Assembly: GCA_012515365.1 (NCBI GenBank)
Contig: JAAYYM010000411.1
Location: 1-14,805 of the forward strand
Length of the DNA stretch: 14,805 nucleotides
Source: Clostridia bacterium
GTDB taxonomy: Bacteria > Bacillota_A > Clostridia > Lachnospirales > Lachnospiraceae
Reading direction: 5' to 3'
In this document: positions 6,560 through 14,805 of the stretch, in pieces
How positions within the stretch are numbered: position 1 is the stretch's first letter
Layout of the letters: each line of letters opens with the position of its first letter
Made by a program: the position numbers and the translations under genes
The notes under the pieces: generated by a model
Database searches by the model: none
The model's input: only the letters and a program-made list of their open reading frames with translations
Told to the model about the DNA's origin: nothing

Positions 6560-6598
6560 AAACTCCTTTGACAGAAAATAAGTCAAAGGAGTTTTTCT
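6560..6598 (+). terminator. Second terminator-like hairpin before trpE
   Basis: A perfect 13-bp stem (6560-6572 with 6582-6594) and 9-base loop is followed by a T-rich tail to about 6600. It begins 12 bases after the end of the first stem and ends about 18 bases before the trpE binding site. The 5' arm, TCCTTTGACAGA, nearly repeats TCCTTGACAGA of the first hairpin, which suggests duplication. It does not overlap the T-box antiterminator, so how transcription passes it is unclear. Confidence 0.7.
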
Positions 6599-6628
6599 TT
6601 GCACAAAACAAGAACAGGAGGTAGAGAA

Positions 6629-8092
6629 ATGAACATTTTACCAAAACTTGATGAAGTGAAAAGACTTGCCGCAGAGGGAAAATATGATGTTGTACCTATA
6701 AGCTGTGAGCTTTTGTCAGACTTCATAACACCCATTGAAACCATGAAGATATTAAAGAATGTATCCACGCATTGTTACATGTTAGAGTCTGCACAGGCAA
6801 ATGACAAATGGGGAAGATATACCTTTCTTGGGTTTGAGCCGAAGCTTTCGATTAGCTGTATGGACGGGGAATTGAAAGTAGGAAACTTAAAGATTCAAAC
6901 GGAACATCCGTCAGATTACCTAAGACAGATATTGGCGGATTACAAAAGCCCGCGGTTTGATTATCTGCCATCTTTTACAGGTGGGCTGGTAGGATATTTT
7001 TCTTATGATTATCTTGGATATAGTGAACCTGCGGTAAGGTATGGAGCAGATGATACAGAAGGCTTCAAGGATGTGGATTTAATGCTGTTTGACAAGGTAA
7101 TAGCTTTTGACAACGTAAGGCAGAAAATCATTCTGATTGTAAATATGTCCCTTGCAGAGCCGGAAACGGAGTATAACCGGGCAGTGATGCAATTAAAGCA
7201 GCTGGTGGAGCTTTTGCATAGTGGTGAGAAGAAGGAAACAGCCGGACATCTTATGGGAGAGGTTACCCCATTATTTGATAAGAAAACGTATTGTGCCATG
7301 GTGGAAAAGGCAAAGCACCATATTCATGAAGGCGATATTTTTCAGATTGTCTTATCCAATCGTCTCAGTGCGCCCTTTGAAGGAAGTCTGTTAAATACCT
7401 ACCGTGTACTTCGAACCATTAATCCATCACCCTATATGTTCTATTTTTCGGGGACGGATGTAGAGGTGGCAGGAGCTTCCCCGGAAACTCTTGTGAAGCT
7501 GGAAAACGGTGTGCTTCATACCTTTCCGCTTGCAGGAACTAGACCAAGGGGAAAGGCGGAGGACGAGGATAAGGCATTGGAAAGAGAGCTTCTTGCGGAC
7601 GAAAAGGAGCTGGCAGAACATAATATGCTGGTGGACCTCGGAAGAAATGACCTTGGAAAGATAAGTAAATTTGGTACAGTGCAGGTGGAAAAACTTCACT
7701 CCATTGAACGTTATTCCCATGTCATGCATATCGGTTCAACCGTGCGTGGAGAAATTAAGGAGGGATTTGACGGACTGGATGCCATAGAAGCGGTACTTCC
7801 CGCAGGAACTCTATCTGGGGCACCAAAGATTCGTGCCTGTCAGCTCATTGGAGAATTAGAAAATAATAAGCGTGGTATTTATGGCGGCGCTATCGGTTAT
7901 ATCGACTTTACCGGCAACATGGATACCTGTATTGCCATCCGCATTGCCTACAAGAAAAACGGAAAGGTGTTTGTGAGAAGCGGAGCAGGAATCGTGGCAG
8001 ACTCCGTACCGGAAAAGGAATATGAGGAATGTATTAATAAGGCGAAAGCAGTTGTAAATGCACTGAAACTAGCAGAGGAGGAAATGGTATGA
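6629..8092 (+). CDS. trpE: Anthranilate synthase component I
   Basis: TrpE converts chorismate to anthranilate using ammonia supplied by TrpG; this is the first committed step to tryptophan. The 487-residue protein starts at ATG 6629, with AGGAGGT at 6616-6622; a TTG at 6599 in the same frame lies upstream of this site and was rejected. The N-terminal part carries MLESA (51-55), matching the LLES element of the tryptophan feedback site, so inhibition by tryptophan is probable. The chorismate-binding part shows [58 protein letters not shown] and [11 protein letters not shown]. No catalytic motif is missing. It overlaps trpG by 4 bases (ATGA). The order and control by a Trp T-box separate it from pabB. 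Confidence 0.97.
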   Translation: MNILPKLDEVKRLAAEGKYDVVPISCELLSDFITPIETMKILKNVSTHCYMLESAQANDKWGRYTFLGFEPKLSISCMDGELKVGNLKIQTEHPSDYLRQILADYKSPRFDYLPSFTGGLVGYFSYDYLGYSEPAVRYGADDTEGFKDVDLMLFDKVIAFDNVRQKIILIVNMSLAEPETEYNRAVMQLKQLVELLHSGEKKETAGHLMGEVTPLFDKKTYCAMVEKAKHHIHEGDIFQIVLSNRLSAPFEGSLLNTYRVLRTINPSPYMFYFSGTDVEVAGASPETLVKLENGVLHTFPLAGTRPRGKAEDEDKALERELLADEKELAEHNMLVDLGRNDLGKISKFGTVQVEKLHSIERYSHVMHIGSTVRGEIKEGFDGLDAIEAVLPAGTLSGAPKIRACQLIGELENNKRGIYGGAIGYIDFTGNMDTCIAIRIAYKKNGKVFVRSGAGIVADSVPEKEYEECINKAKAVVNALKLAEEEMV

Positions 8093-8658
8093 TTTTATTG
8101 ATAGACAATTATGACAGCTTCTCCTATAACCTGTATCAGCTCATTGGAGAGATAGAACCGGACATAAGGGTAAAACGAAATGATGAGATGATGGTAGAGG
8201 AAATAAGAGAATTAAAGCCGAAACGGATTATCCTTTCACCGGGACCGGGCAGACCGGAGGATGCCGGAAACATTATTGAGGTGGTAAAAACACTTGGGAA
8301 AGAAATACCGATTCTGGGTGTCTGCCTTGGGCATCAGGCAATCTGTGCAGCCTTCGGAGCTACCGTAACTTATGCAAAGGAGCTGATGCACGGAAAGCAG
8401 TCAGAAGCAGAGCTGGATACGGAATGCCTGCTGTTTCACAGCTGCCCGAAAATGACACTTGTGGCAAGATATCATTCTCTTGCAGCAGAGAAGGATACCA
8501 TACCGGAGGAACTGCTCATTACTGCATGTACCAAAGATGGAGAGGTGATGGCGGTTCAACACAGTGAATATCCGGTGTATGGAGTACAGTTTCATCCGGA
8601 ATCCATTATGACACCGGACGGAAAGACAATGCTTGAAAATTTTATAAAGGAGATGTAA
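8089..8658 (+). CDS. trpG: Anthranilate synthase component II (glutamine amidotransferase)
   Basis: This is a class I glutamine amidotransferase of 189 residues that releases ammonia from glutamine for TrpE. The triad is visible: nucleophile C79 in GVCLGHQ, H169 and E171 in VQFHPES. PGPGRPEDAG near residue 51 is the usual oxyanion-side motif, and MHGKQS follows. It stands alone rather than being fused to TrpD, as it is in enterobacteria. Its ATG overlaps the TGA of trpE, with AGAGGAGG just inside the trpE end, so the two subunits should be made in equal amounts. A role shared with p-aminobenzoate synthesis is possible, as in Bacillus. Confidence 0.97.
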   Translation: MILLIDNYDSFSYNLYQLIGEIEPDIRVKRNDEMMVEEIRELKPKRIILSPGPGRPEDAGNIIEVVKTLGKEIPILGVCLGHQAICAAFGATVTYAKELMHGKQSEAELDTECLLFHSCPKMTLVARYHSLAAEKDTIPEELLITACTKDGEVMAVQHSEYPVYGVQFHPESIMTPDGKTMLENFIKEM

Positions 8659-8661
8659 GCC

Positions 8662-9693
8662 ATGATTAAAGAAGCAATCGTAAAAATCGTAAACAAAGAA
8701 GACCTAACCTATGATGAGGCATATACCGTAATGAATGAGATAATGAGCGGGGAAACTACACCGACGCAGAATGCAGCTTTTTTAGCAGCACTTTCTACCA
8801 AGAGTGCCAGAGCAGAAACAACGGATGAGATTGCAGGCTGTGCAGCAGCAATGCGTGCACACGCAACAAAGGTAGAAACGGATATGGAACTGTTTGAAAT
8901 TGTAGGCACAGGTGGGGACAATGCACACAGCTTTAACATATCCACAACCTCTGCTCTTGTGGCAGCAGCCGGAGGTATGAAGGTGGCAAAGCATGGAAAC
9001 CGTGCTGCATCTTCCCAGTGTGGAACTGCTGACTGTCTGGAGGCACTTGGGGTGAATATCAATCAAAGCCCCAAAAAGTGTAAGGAACTGCTAAAGGAAG
9101 TAGGAATGTGTTTCTTTTTTGCACAGAAATACCATACTTCCATGAAATATGTGGGAGCCATCCGCAAGGAGTTAGGCTTTCGGACTGTGTTTAATATTCT
9201 AGGACCATTGACGAATCCGGGAACACCATCCATGCAGCTTCTGGGAGTATATGATGATTATCTTGTGGAGCCGCTGGCGCAAGTACTCATTAACCTTGGT
9301 ATTAAGAGAGGTATGGTGGTATATGGTCAGGATAAGCTGGATGAAATTTCATTGAGCGCACCTACGACTATCTGCGAAATTCGTGACGGATGGTTTAAGA
9401 CTTCCGTAATTACGCCGGAGGAGTTTGGCTTTGAGCGTTGTACCAAAGAGGATTTAAAGGGTGGTACACCGCAGGAAAATGCAAAGCTTACCCTTGCTAT
9501 TTTGCAGGGGGAAAAAGGACATAAGAGAAATGCTGTGTTATTAAATGCCGGAGCAGCCCTTTATATTGGCGGAAAGGCAGAAAGCATGAAGGAGGGCATT
9601 GCTCTTGCAGCAAGCCTCATTGATTCCGGTAAGGCTCTTGAGACACTGAATCAATTGATTGAGGTAAGTAATCGTCCGGAGGTGGAATCATGA
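8662..9693 (+). CDS. trpD: Anthranilate phosphoribosyltransferase
   Basis: TrpD joins anthranilate to PRPP, giving phosphoribosyl-anthranilate. The 343-residue protein has the family's length. Visible are GTGGD (82-86) for PRPP/metal binding, [15 protein letters not shown] (91-105), [21 protein letters not shown] (from 110), and [11 protein letters not shown] in the middle. The helical N-terminal part (1-70) is typical of the family. It starts 3 bases after the trpG stop with AAGGAGATG just upstream, and its own end overlaps trpC by 4 bases (ATGA). Confidence 0.97.
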   Translation: MIKEAIVKIVNKEDLTYDEAYTVMNEIMSGETTPTQNAAFLAALSTKSARAETTDEIAGCAAAMRAHATKVETDMELFEIVGTGGDNAHSFNISTTSALVAAAGGMKVAKHGNRAASSQCGTADCLEALGVNINQSPKKCKELLKEVGMCFFFAQKYHTSMKYVGAIRKELGFRTVFNILGPLTNPGTPSMQLLGVYDDYLVEPLAQVLINLGIKRGMVVYGQDKLDEISLSAPTTICEIRDGWFKTSVITPEEFGFERCTKEDLKGGTPQENAKLTLAILQGEKGHKRNAVLLNAGAALYIGGKAESMKEGIALAASLIDSGKALETLNQLIEVSNRPEVES

Positions 9694-10472
9694 CCATTTT
9701 GGAGCAGTTGGCAAAACACGCAAGGGAGCGAGTGGCACTGGCAAAAGAGAATACTTCATTGGAAGAAATTAAAAGGCTTGCAAATGCGTTGCCGAAAGGT
9801 GATTTTGCCTTTGAAAAGGCACTGAAAAAGCCGGGAATTTCTTTTATCTGTGAGTGCAAAAAGGCTTCTCCCTCCAAGGGATTGATTGCAGAGGACTTTC
9901 CTTATGTGGAAATCGCAAAGGAGTATGAGGAAGCCAGGGCAGACTGCATTTCTGTTCTCACGGAGCCAAAGTGGTTTCTTGGTAAGAATGAATATTTAAC
10001 GGAGATTGCCCAAAATGTAGCTGTGCCCTGCTTGAGAAAAGATTTTACGGTGGATGAATACATGATTTACGAAGCAAAGCTTCTTGGAGCCTCTGCGGTA
10101 CTTCTAATCTGTTCGATTCTTTCCATAGAAGAAATAGCAGATTATATCAGGGTATGCGATAGTCTCGGAATTTCTGCATTAGTGGAGGTTCATAACGAGC
10201 AGGAGGTAAAGACAGCTATCAATGCCGGAGCGAGAATTATCGGTGTGAATAACCGGAATTTAAAGGACTTTACTGTGGATACGAACAACAGTAAGAAGCT
10301 GCGAAGTCTTGTACCGGAGGGAATTCTGTTTGTGGCCGAGAGCGGTGTGAAGTCAAGGGAAGATATAGAGGCATTGCAGGAGATAGGTGTAGATGCGGTG
10401 CTGATTGGTGAGACATTAATGAAAGCTACGGACAAAAAAGCAAAGCTTCAGGAATTGCGAGGATGTCTATGA
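9690..10472 (+). CDS. trpC: Indole-3-glycerol phosphate synthase
   Basis: TrpC closes the indole ring, turning the carboxyphenylamino-deoxyribulose phosphate into indole-3-glycerol phosphate with loss of CO2. The 260-residue beta/alpha barrel shows [10 protein letters not shown] (55-64), LRKDF (114-118, with the catalytic lysine), LVEVHNEQE (163-171), GVNNRNL (184-190), AESGV (215-219) and the phosphate-binding [14 protein letters not shown] near the end. It is a separate protein from TrpF, unlike the E. coli fusion. Its start overlaps trpD by 4 bases. Confidence 0.97.
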   Translation: MTILEQLAKHARERVALAKENTSLEEIKRLANALPKGDFAFEKALKKPGISFICECKKASPSKGLIAEDFPYVEIAKEYEEARADCISVLTEPKWFLGKNEYLTEIAQNVAVPCLRKDFTVDEYMIYEAKLLGASAVLLICSILSIEEIADYIRVCDSLGISALVEVHNEQEVKTAINAGARIIGVNNRNLKDFTVDTNNSKKLRSLVPEGILFVAESGVKSREDIEALQEIGVDAVLIGETLMKATDKKAKLQELRGCL

Positions 10473-11086
10473 CAAAAATAAAGCTGTGCGGATTAAGACG
10501 AGCCTGCGACATAGAATGGGCAAATGAATTGAAACCGGATTATATCGGCTTTGTATTTGCAAAAAAGAGCAAGCGTTATGTGACACCGGGAGAAGCAGGG
10601 AAATTGAAAGCAATGCTTGACCCGACCATCAAAGCGGTAGGAGTATTTGTGGATGCTGATGTGGAAGTAATAGCGGGAATGGCAGAGCTGGGAGTAATAG
10701 ATGTGGTACAGCTTCACGGAAGTGAGGACGAAGCCTATCTGAGTCGGCTGAAAAGGCGGATAAGGGTTCCTGTTTTTCAGGCATTCCGTGTTAGTTCTGC
10801 GGAAGATGTGAAAAGAGCCGGGGAAAGCAGTGCCGATATGGTGCTTTTGGATGCCGGAGCCGGATGCGGAGAAACTTTTGACTGGACTCTGTTGCAGGAT
10901 ATGAAAAGACCTTATTTTTTGGCAGGGGGACTGACACCGGAAAATGTGGCAGATGCCATAGAAAGGCTGCAGCCTTATGGTGTAGATGCAAGTTCTTCTT
11001 TGGAAAAGGCAGGCGTGAAGGAAAAAGAGAAAATGACAGCCTTTGTGGAAGCTGTCAGAGGAAAGGAGATTCATAATGGCAGATAA
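10469..11086 (+). CDS. trpF: Phosphoribosylanthranilate isomerase
   Basis: TrpF performs the Amadori rearrangement between the TrpD and TrpC steps. I prefer the ATG at 10469 (205 residues), which overlaps the trpC stop as ATGA and leaves a normal gap after GAGGA, over the ATG at 10463, which abuts that site. The barrel shows KLCGLR with catalytic C7, [22 protein letters not shown] (QLHG at 81-84), [14 protein letters not shown] with catalytic D128, and the phosphate-binding [10 protein letters not shown] (151-160) and GVDASSSLE. The last motif has ASSSLE where VSSGVE is commoner, a mild variation. The 3' end overlaps trpB by 11 bases. Confidence 0.95.
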   Translation: MTKIKLCGLRRACDIEWANELKPDYIGFVFAKKSKRYVTPGEAGKLKAMLDPTIKAVGVFVDADVEVIAGMAELGVIDVVQLHGSEDEAYLSRLKRRIRVPVFQAFRVSSAEDVKRAGESSADMVLLDAGAGCGETFDWTLLQDMKRPYFLAGGLTPENVADAIERLQPYGVDASSSLEKAGVKEKEKMTAFVEAVRGKEIHNGR

Positions 11087-12266
11087 AAATGGACGATTCG
11101 GTGTGCATGGAGGACAATATATACCGGAAACCTTAATGAATGCAGTGATAGAATTGGAGGAAGCGTATAACCATTATAAAAACGATCCGGAATTCAACCG
11201 GGAATTGACTGAATTATTAAATGAATATGCGGGGAGACCGTCAGGGCTCTACTTTGCAGGAAAGTTGACAAAGGCTCTGGGCGGTGCAAAAATTTACTTA
11301 AAGCGTGAGGATTTAAACCATACCGGCTCCCATAAAATCAACAATGTACTCGGGCAGGCTCTTCTGGCAAAAAAGATGGGGAAAACCAGACTGATTGCAG
11401 AAACCGGAGCAGGCCAGCATGGAGTGGCAACTGCCACAGCAGCGGCACTCCTTGATATGGAATGTGTGGTATTTATGGGAGAAGAGGATACAAAACGGCA
11501 GGCGTTAAATGTATACCGTATGAGACTTTTGGGTGCAGAAGTGGTTCCTGTAACTAGCGGAACAGCCACCTTAAAGGATGCGGTATCGGAAGCTATGAGG
11601 GAGTGGACCTCCAGAATAGAGGATACCCATTACTGTCTTGGTTCTGTTATGGGACCTCATCCGTTTCCAACTATTGTGAGAGATTTTCAGGCAGTGATTT
11701 CCAAGGAAATAAAGGAACAGATACTGCAAAAGGAAGGCAGATTGCCGGATGCGGTCATTGCCTGTGTGGGTGGCGGTTCCAATGCCATAGGAAGCTTTTA
11801 TCACTTTATTGACGATACAGAGGTAAGGCTCATAGGCTGTGAGGCGGCAGGCAGAGGTATTGACACCTTTGAAACAGCGGCTACCATAAACACAGGAAGG
11901 CTGGGCATTTTTCATGGAATGAAATCCTATTTCTGTCAGGACAAATATGGTCAGATAGCTCCGGTATATTCTATTTCCGCAGGACTGGATTATCCCGGTA
12001 TAGGACCGGAACATGCCAATCTCCATGACATGGGCAGGGCAGAGTATGTGCCTGTTACGGATGAGGAGGCAGTAGAAGCCTTTGAATTTTTATCCAGAAC
12101 GGAAGGAATTATTCCTGCCATTGAATCTGCCCATGCAGTGGCATATGCCATGAAGCTGGCACCAACCATAGAAAAGGATAAAGTAATTGTGATTACCATT
12201 TCCGGCAGAGGTGATAAGGATTGTGCAGCCATTGCCAGATACAGAGGGGAGGATATCTATGAATAG
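11076..12266 (+). CDS. trpB: Tryptophan synthase beta chain
   Basis: TrpB is the pyridoxal-phosphate subunit that joins indole and serine to make tryptophan. The 396-residue protein starts at ATG 11076 behind AAAGGAG; an in-frame ATG at 11043 inside trpF was rejected. PLP-binding K87 lies in HTGSHKINN, and [34 protein letters not shown] (phosphate grip), [14 protein letters not shown] and SGRGDKD are all present. Length and motifs are of the ordinary TrpB1 class that pairs with TrpA, not the longer TrpB2 class. It overlaps trpA by 8 bases. Confidence 0.98.
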   Translation: MADKNGRFGVHGGQYIPETLMNAVIELEEAYNHYKNDPEFNRELTELLNEYAGRPSGLYFAGKLTKALGGAKIYLKREDLNHTGSHKINNVLGQALLAKKMGKTRLIAETGAGQHGVATATAAALLDMECVVFMGEEDTKRQALNVYRMRLLGAEVVPVTSGTATLKDAVSEAMREWTSRIEDTHYCLGSVMGPHPFPTIVRDFQAVISKEIKEQILQKEGRLPDAVIACVGGGSNAIGSFYHFIDDTEVRLIGCEAAGRGIDTFETAATINTGRLGIFHGMKSYFCQDKYGQIAPVYSISAGLDYPGIGPEHANLHDMGRAEYVPVTDEEAVEAFEFLSRTEGIIPAIESAHAVAYAMKLAPTIEKDKVIVITISGRGDKDCAAIARYRGEDIYE

Positions 12267-13047
12267 GACAGGGAAAGACAGAATAAGAGAAGCCTTTGCA
12301 AAGGGGAAAGCATTTATCCCCTTTATCACCTGTGGGGATCCGGACCTTGAAACCACAGGAAAGCTGGTAAGAGCTGCCGTGGAGAATGGTGCTGATTTAG
12401 TGGAGCTTGGCATCCCATTCTCTGACCCTACAGCAGAGGGACCGGTTATTCAGGGGGCAAATCTTAGAGCCTTACAAGGTGGCATAACTACCGATAAGAT
12501 ATTTGCGTTTGTACGTGAACTTAGAAAGGATATAACCGTCCCATTGGTGTTTATGACTTATGCCAATGTGGTGTTTTCCTATGGTGCGGAGGTTTTTATC
12601 CGTACCTGTCAGGAAATCGGGATTGATGGAATCATTTTGCCGGATTTGCCTTTTGAGGAAAAGGAGGAATTTGCGCCACTTTGTAAGCAGCATGATGTAG
12701 CTTTGATTTCTTTGATTGCACCGACTTCTGATAAAAGAATTGCCATGATAGCATGTGAGGCAGAAGGTTTTTTGTATATCGTATCAAGTCTTGGCGTGAC
12801 CGGAACAAGAAGTGAGATTACCACAGACCTTTCATCCATAGTGAAGGTGGTTCGTGAGAATACAGACATTCCATGTGCCATAGGCTTTGGCATTTCGACA
12901 CCGGAACAGGCTAAGAAGATGGCAGGGATTGCAGATGGTGTCATTGTGGGTTCGGCTATTGTGAGATTAATCGGAGAACATGGGAAAGATTCAGTTTTAT
13001 ATGTCTCTGATTATATAAAAGAAATAAAGAATGCGATGCAAGAGTAA
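12259..13047 (+). CDS. trpA: Tryptophan synthase alpha chain
   Basis: TrpA splits indole-3-glycerol phosphate and channels indole to TrpB. The 262-residue barrel starts at ATG 12259 with GGGGAGG at 12246-12252; the longer in-frame start at 12211 lies deep in trpB. Catalytic E49 is present in [10 protein letters not shown], but the second acid, D60 in E. coli numbering, is glutamate here (PTAEGPVIQ). [12 protein letters not shown] and [10 protein letters not shown] match the phosphate-binding loops, and VIVGSAIVR the last strand. It closes the operon. The D-to-E change keeps the acid group and I expect an active enzyme. Confidence 0.96.
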   Translation: MNRTGKDRIREAFAKGKAFIPFITCGDPDLETTGKLVRAAVENGADLVELGIPFSDPTAEGPVIQGANLRALQGGITTDKIFAFVRELRKDITVPLVFMTYANVVFSYGAEVFIRTCQEIGIDGIILPDLPFEEKEEFAPLCKQHDVALISLIAPTSDKRIAMIACEAEGFLYIVSSLGVTGTRSEITTDLSSIVKVVRENTDIPCAIGFGISTPEQAKKMAGIADGVIVGSAIVRLIGEHGKDSVLYVSDYIKEIKNAMQE

Positions 13048-13056
13048 TGAAATATT

Positions 13057-13080
13057 AGGGGCGTTCATCTCGCCCCTTTA
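13057..13080 (+). terminator. Terminator after trpA, shared with the convergent gene
   Basis: AGGGGCG (13057-13063) and CGCCCCT (13071-13077) form a GC-rich 7-bp stem with a 7-base loop, 9 bases after the trpA stop. The T tail on the plus strand is short (TTTAT). On the minus strand the stem is followed by AATATTTCAT, so it may act weakly both ways. The stop codon of the minus-strand relaxase gene lies in the loop. Confidence 0.65.
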
Positions 13081-14651
13081 TCTCTGCTTTGGTAAGAACG
13101 GTTGGCATTCTGCCTGTCAGCTTTTTCTTGATACCGCTGTATCTTTTCGTGTATGGTTTCTGCTTTCGGAGTGGTTTTCTCTCTGTAGGCTTCTTCCCAC
13201 TTGGCATATGCTTTTTTGTATGCGTCTGTGGCACGCTGTGCGGTGTAAAATGCTGTGTAGAAGTCCTGTACCGTTGCAAATCCATGCTGTTTGACGATAT
13301 TGGACAATCCAGCTTTGAGGGTACGGATTTCCTCATTCTTAGCGGAAATCTTGCTTTCAAGTTCCTTTTTCTTGGTAAGTCTTGCAAGTCCCTTTAAATC
13401 ACTTAATTCAATCTCCAGTTTGTTCCGTTCGCTCTCTGCTTCAAAGATAAGGTGATTGTGTTTGTCAAGAGTAGCCTTAATCTTTTGAAGTTTTGGAAAA
13501 TCAGCTGCCTCCGGTGGCATAACTGGTCTTGGAGGTATCTGTGGCTTAGACTGCTCTACAACCTCTGCTTCCTGAACAGTTGTGGTCACTGTAACTTTTA
13601 GAGGTTCGGGTTCCTTGGCTACTTCCGTAACCGGAGTTGCTTCAACATTTGTGATGGTATCAACTTTTACAGTAGCCTTGGTGCCATACTCTTTTTCAAG
13701 AGCATCGTGGAACAACTTGTTTTTCAGTTCCCTTGCAGTAGTCAGTACCTTGGAAATCAGAAGAGCAAGTTTTGATGTGGCTGTTGTGATAATGCCAGCC
13801 AGCTTTTCGGGACACTTGCCGAATACATCAATGGATAACCGGATACGCTCCGTAATCCATTTCTGCTTTATCTGTCGTATCTCATCCTCCGGCACTTGGC
13901 TAACTAAGGCACGGTCTACCTCATGATTCCATTGCATACGCAAATCATTATCTGCCTTTATCTGTTCGGCTTTGGGATTATTCTTGCCGATTTTCTTGGT
14001 GGCAAGATACAATCCGTTTTTATCAAATACATGGAGTTTGTCTTTATCATCCTCTATCAGAAGATTGATAAGGTCAGTATAAAAGCGTTTTGCCTCATCT
14101 ACAAAGGATTCCTGCTTGAACAGCGGGTTTTTAATGGTAAATGGGATTCGCTCATAAACTTCGCCCTTTTTGATAATCTTACAGCCCTTACGGACATCTC
14201 CATTATCGTCCAGTATCTCTTTTTTGGTGCGTACATGCTTACCCTGTTCATTGTAGAACATATTGCGTGTAGCAATCTTTTCTATGGGTTCCAGTAACAG
14301 CTCCCTTTCGGAAAAGATGAGATGGATATGATAGTTGGTTTTTCGTTTGTTATGGTGCAGGGCTGATACACACTCCACACCATATTTTTCTTTAAAGCGG
14401 TTGGTAAATAGCTGTAACAGTTTGTCGGGATAATATAGGTCAGGAAACGATTCCGGTAAAGCTATAATCAGCTCCCTTGCTTCGATACATTTCCCATCTG
14501 TACCGCTTTTTAGAAATTCCTGTTGGTTGTATCTTGCAAGCTCCGTCCAGTATGATCTGTCGGTGGTTTCATATACCGCATACAGATTTTCCTGTTTGGC
14601 ATGGCTGGATATATAGGTAATCCTGCCTCTGACATTGTGGAGCTTGCTCAT
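13065..14651 (-). CDS. MobA/MobL-family relaxase
   Basis: This is a 528-residue mobilization protein expected to nick the transfer origin and pilot DNA during conjugation. The N-terminal relaxase domain (about 1-200) begins KLHNVRGRITYISSHAKQ, contains LIIALPESF and the metal-binding histidine cluster LHHNKRKTNYHIHLIFSER (H108 and H110 in HIH). Residues about 330-385 are rich in T, V, E and P, a flexible linker. About 385-450 is strongly charged and probably coiled coil. The family (MOB-Q) is typical of mobilizable plasmids and elements that borrow a helper's transfer machinery. No type IV secretion genes are visible. The ATG at 14651 lacks a near binding site. The gene faces trpA, with only 17 bases between the two stops, and belongs to a different functional class from the trp genes. 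Confidence 0.9.
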   Translation of the reverse strand: MSKLHNVRGRITYISSHAKQENLYAVYETTDRSYWTELARYNQQEFLKSGTDGKCIEARELIIALPESFPDLYYPDKLLQLFTNRFKEKYGVECVSALHHNKRKTNYHIHLIFSERELLLEPIEKIATRNMFYNEQGKHVRTKKEILDDNGDVRKGCKIIKKGEVYERIPFTIKNPLFKQESFVDEAKRFYTDLINLLIEDDKDKLHVFDKNGLYLATKKIGKNNPKAEQIKADNDLRMQWNHEVDRALVSQVPEDEIRQIKQKWITERIRLSIDVFGKCPEKLAGIITTATSKLALLISKVLTTARELKNKLFHDALEKEYGTKATVKVDTITNVEATPVTEVAKEPEPLKVTVTTTVQEAEVVEQSKPQIPPRPVMPPEAADFPKLQKIKATLDKHNHLIFEAESERNKLEIELSDLKGLARLTKKKELESKISAKNEEIRTLKAGLSNIVKQHGFATVQDFYTAFYTAQRATDAYKKAYAKWEEAYREKTTPKAETIHEKIQRYQEKADRQNANRSYQSRDKGAR

Positions 14652-14734
14652 CTGAATAAATGAATTTCTTTGTATAGTGCTTTCTCCTCTCTTATAGGAT
14701 TAGGGAAAGAGGTGGAAGTAGTAGATAAGTGAGT

Positions 14735-14771
14735 GGACACTTAGTGTGTCCAAAGGATGTTACACATCCTT
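14735..14771. other. Candidate transfer origin (paired inverted repeats)
   Basis: Two inverted repeats stand side by side 84 bases upstream of the relaxase start: GGACAC/GTGTCC (14735-14740, 14746-14751), with the inner odd palindrome ACACT-T-AGTGT, and a perfect AAGGATGT/ACATCCTT with a 3-base loop (14753-14760, 14764-14771). Adjacent inverted repeats next to a relaxase gene are the usual layout of an oriT. The nick site cannot be assigned by eye. Confidence 0.5.
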
Positions 14772-14805
14772 GTTACGAACCCATTGCCGTATCCGGCACT
14801 ATATT

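Noticed and set aside
6599..6628. TTG start for trpE
   Set aside because: It precedes the AGGAGGT site and overlaps the end of the second terminator; the ATG at 6629 is correctly spaced.
11571..12026. 151-residue minus-strand open frame inside trpB
   Set aside because: It is the antisense of a strongly conserved enzyme, with no domain or binding site of its own.
13055..13397. Open frames on both strands within the end of the relaxase gene
   Set aside because: They overlap the coiled-coil end of a clear relaxase in other frames and show no family features.
1..14805. CRISPR arrays, tRNA or rRNA genes, insertion sequences
   Set aside because: No regularly spaced repeats, no cloverleaf-forming stretch ending in a TTC arm, and no transposase reading frame were seen on either strand.

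Overview
The window looks like a low-GC Gram-positive gut-type Clostridia genome, most likely Lachnospiraceae. The signs are strong AGGAGG-type ribosome binding sites, a tRNA-sensing T-box leader, a YtrA-type GntR regulator with a TTG start, a PhoB/PhoR-like pair behind a PhoU tail, and a MobA/MobL relaxase. Genus and species cannot be fixed from sequence alone.

Left third (1-5000). The last codons of a PhoU-like protein lead into a response regulator and sensor histidine kinase whose reading frames overlap, probably a phosphate-sensing pair. Facing them on the minus strand are two genes that form one unit. One is a 781-residue fusion of a GNAT-type acyltransferase, an acyl-carrier domain and an AMP-forming ligase. 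The other is a small AcpS-type phosphopantetheinyl transferase placed 33 bp behind it. Together they encode every activity needed to activate an acid, hold it on a carrier and hand it to an amine. This is the least ordinary system in the window.

Middle (5000-6250). A divergent intergenic region carries a consensus promoter whose -10 is buried in tandem palindromes, followed by a YtrA-type regulator. The ABC-transporter ATPase gene that should follow keeps only about its first 22 codons, then breaks into a non-coding AT-rich block full of short inverted repeats. A small protein of unknown function follows. This break is a likely insertion or deletion junction.

Right (6190-14805). A consensus promoter and a complete T-box leader (tryptophan UGG specifier, and a T-box base that fits the tRNA-Trp discriminator) precede a full seven-gene tryptophan operon, trpE-G-D-C-F-B-A, tightly packed with overlapping ends. 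Two similar terminator hairpins stand in tandem before trpE. A terminator hairpin follows trpA, and converging on it is a MobA/MobL relaxase gene. Beyond the start of the relaxase lies a pair of inverted repeats that could be the transfer origin. The trp operon therefore sits between a broken chromosomal-type gene and mobilization functions, which suggests tryptophan biosynthesis carried as cargo on an integrative mobilizable element. The far end of such an element is not in the window.
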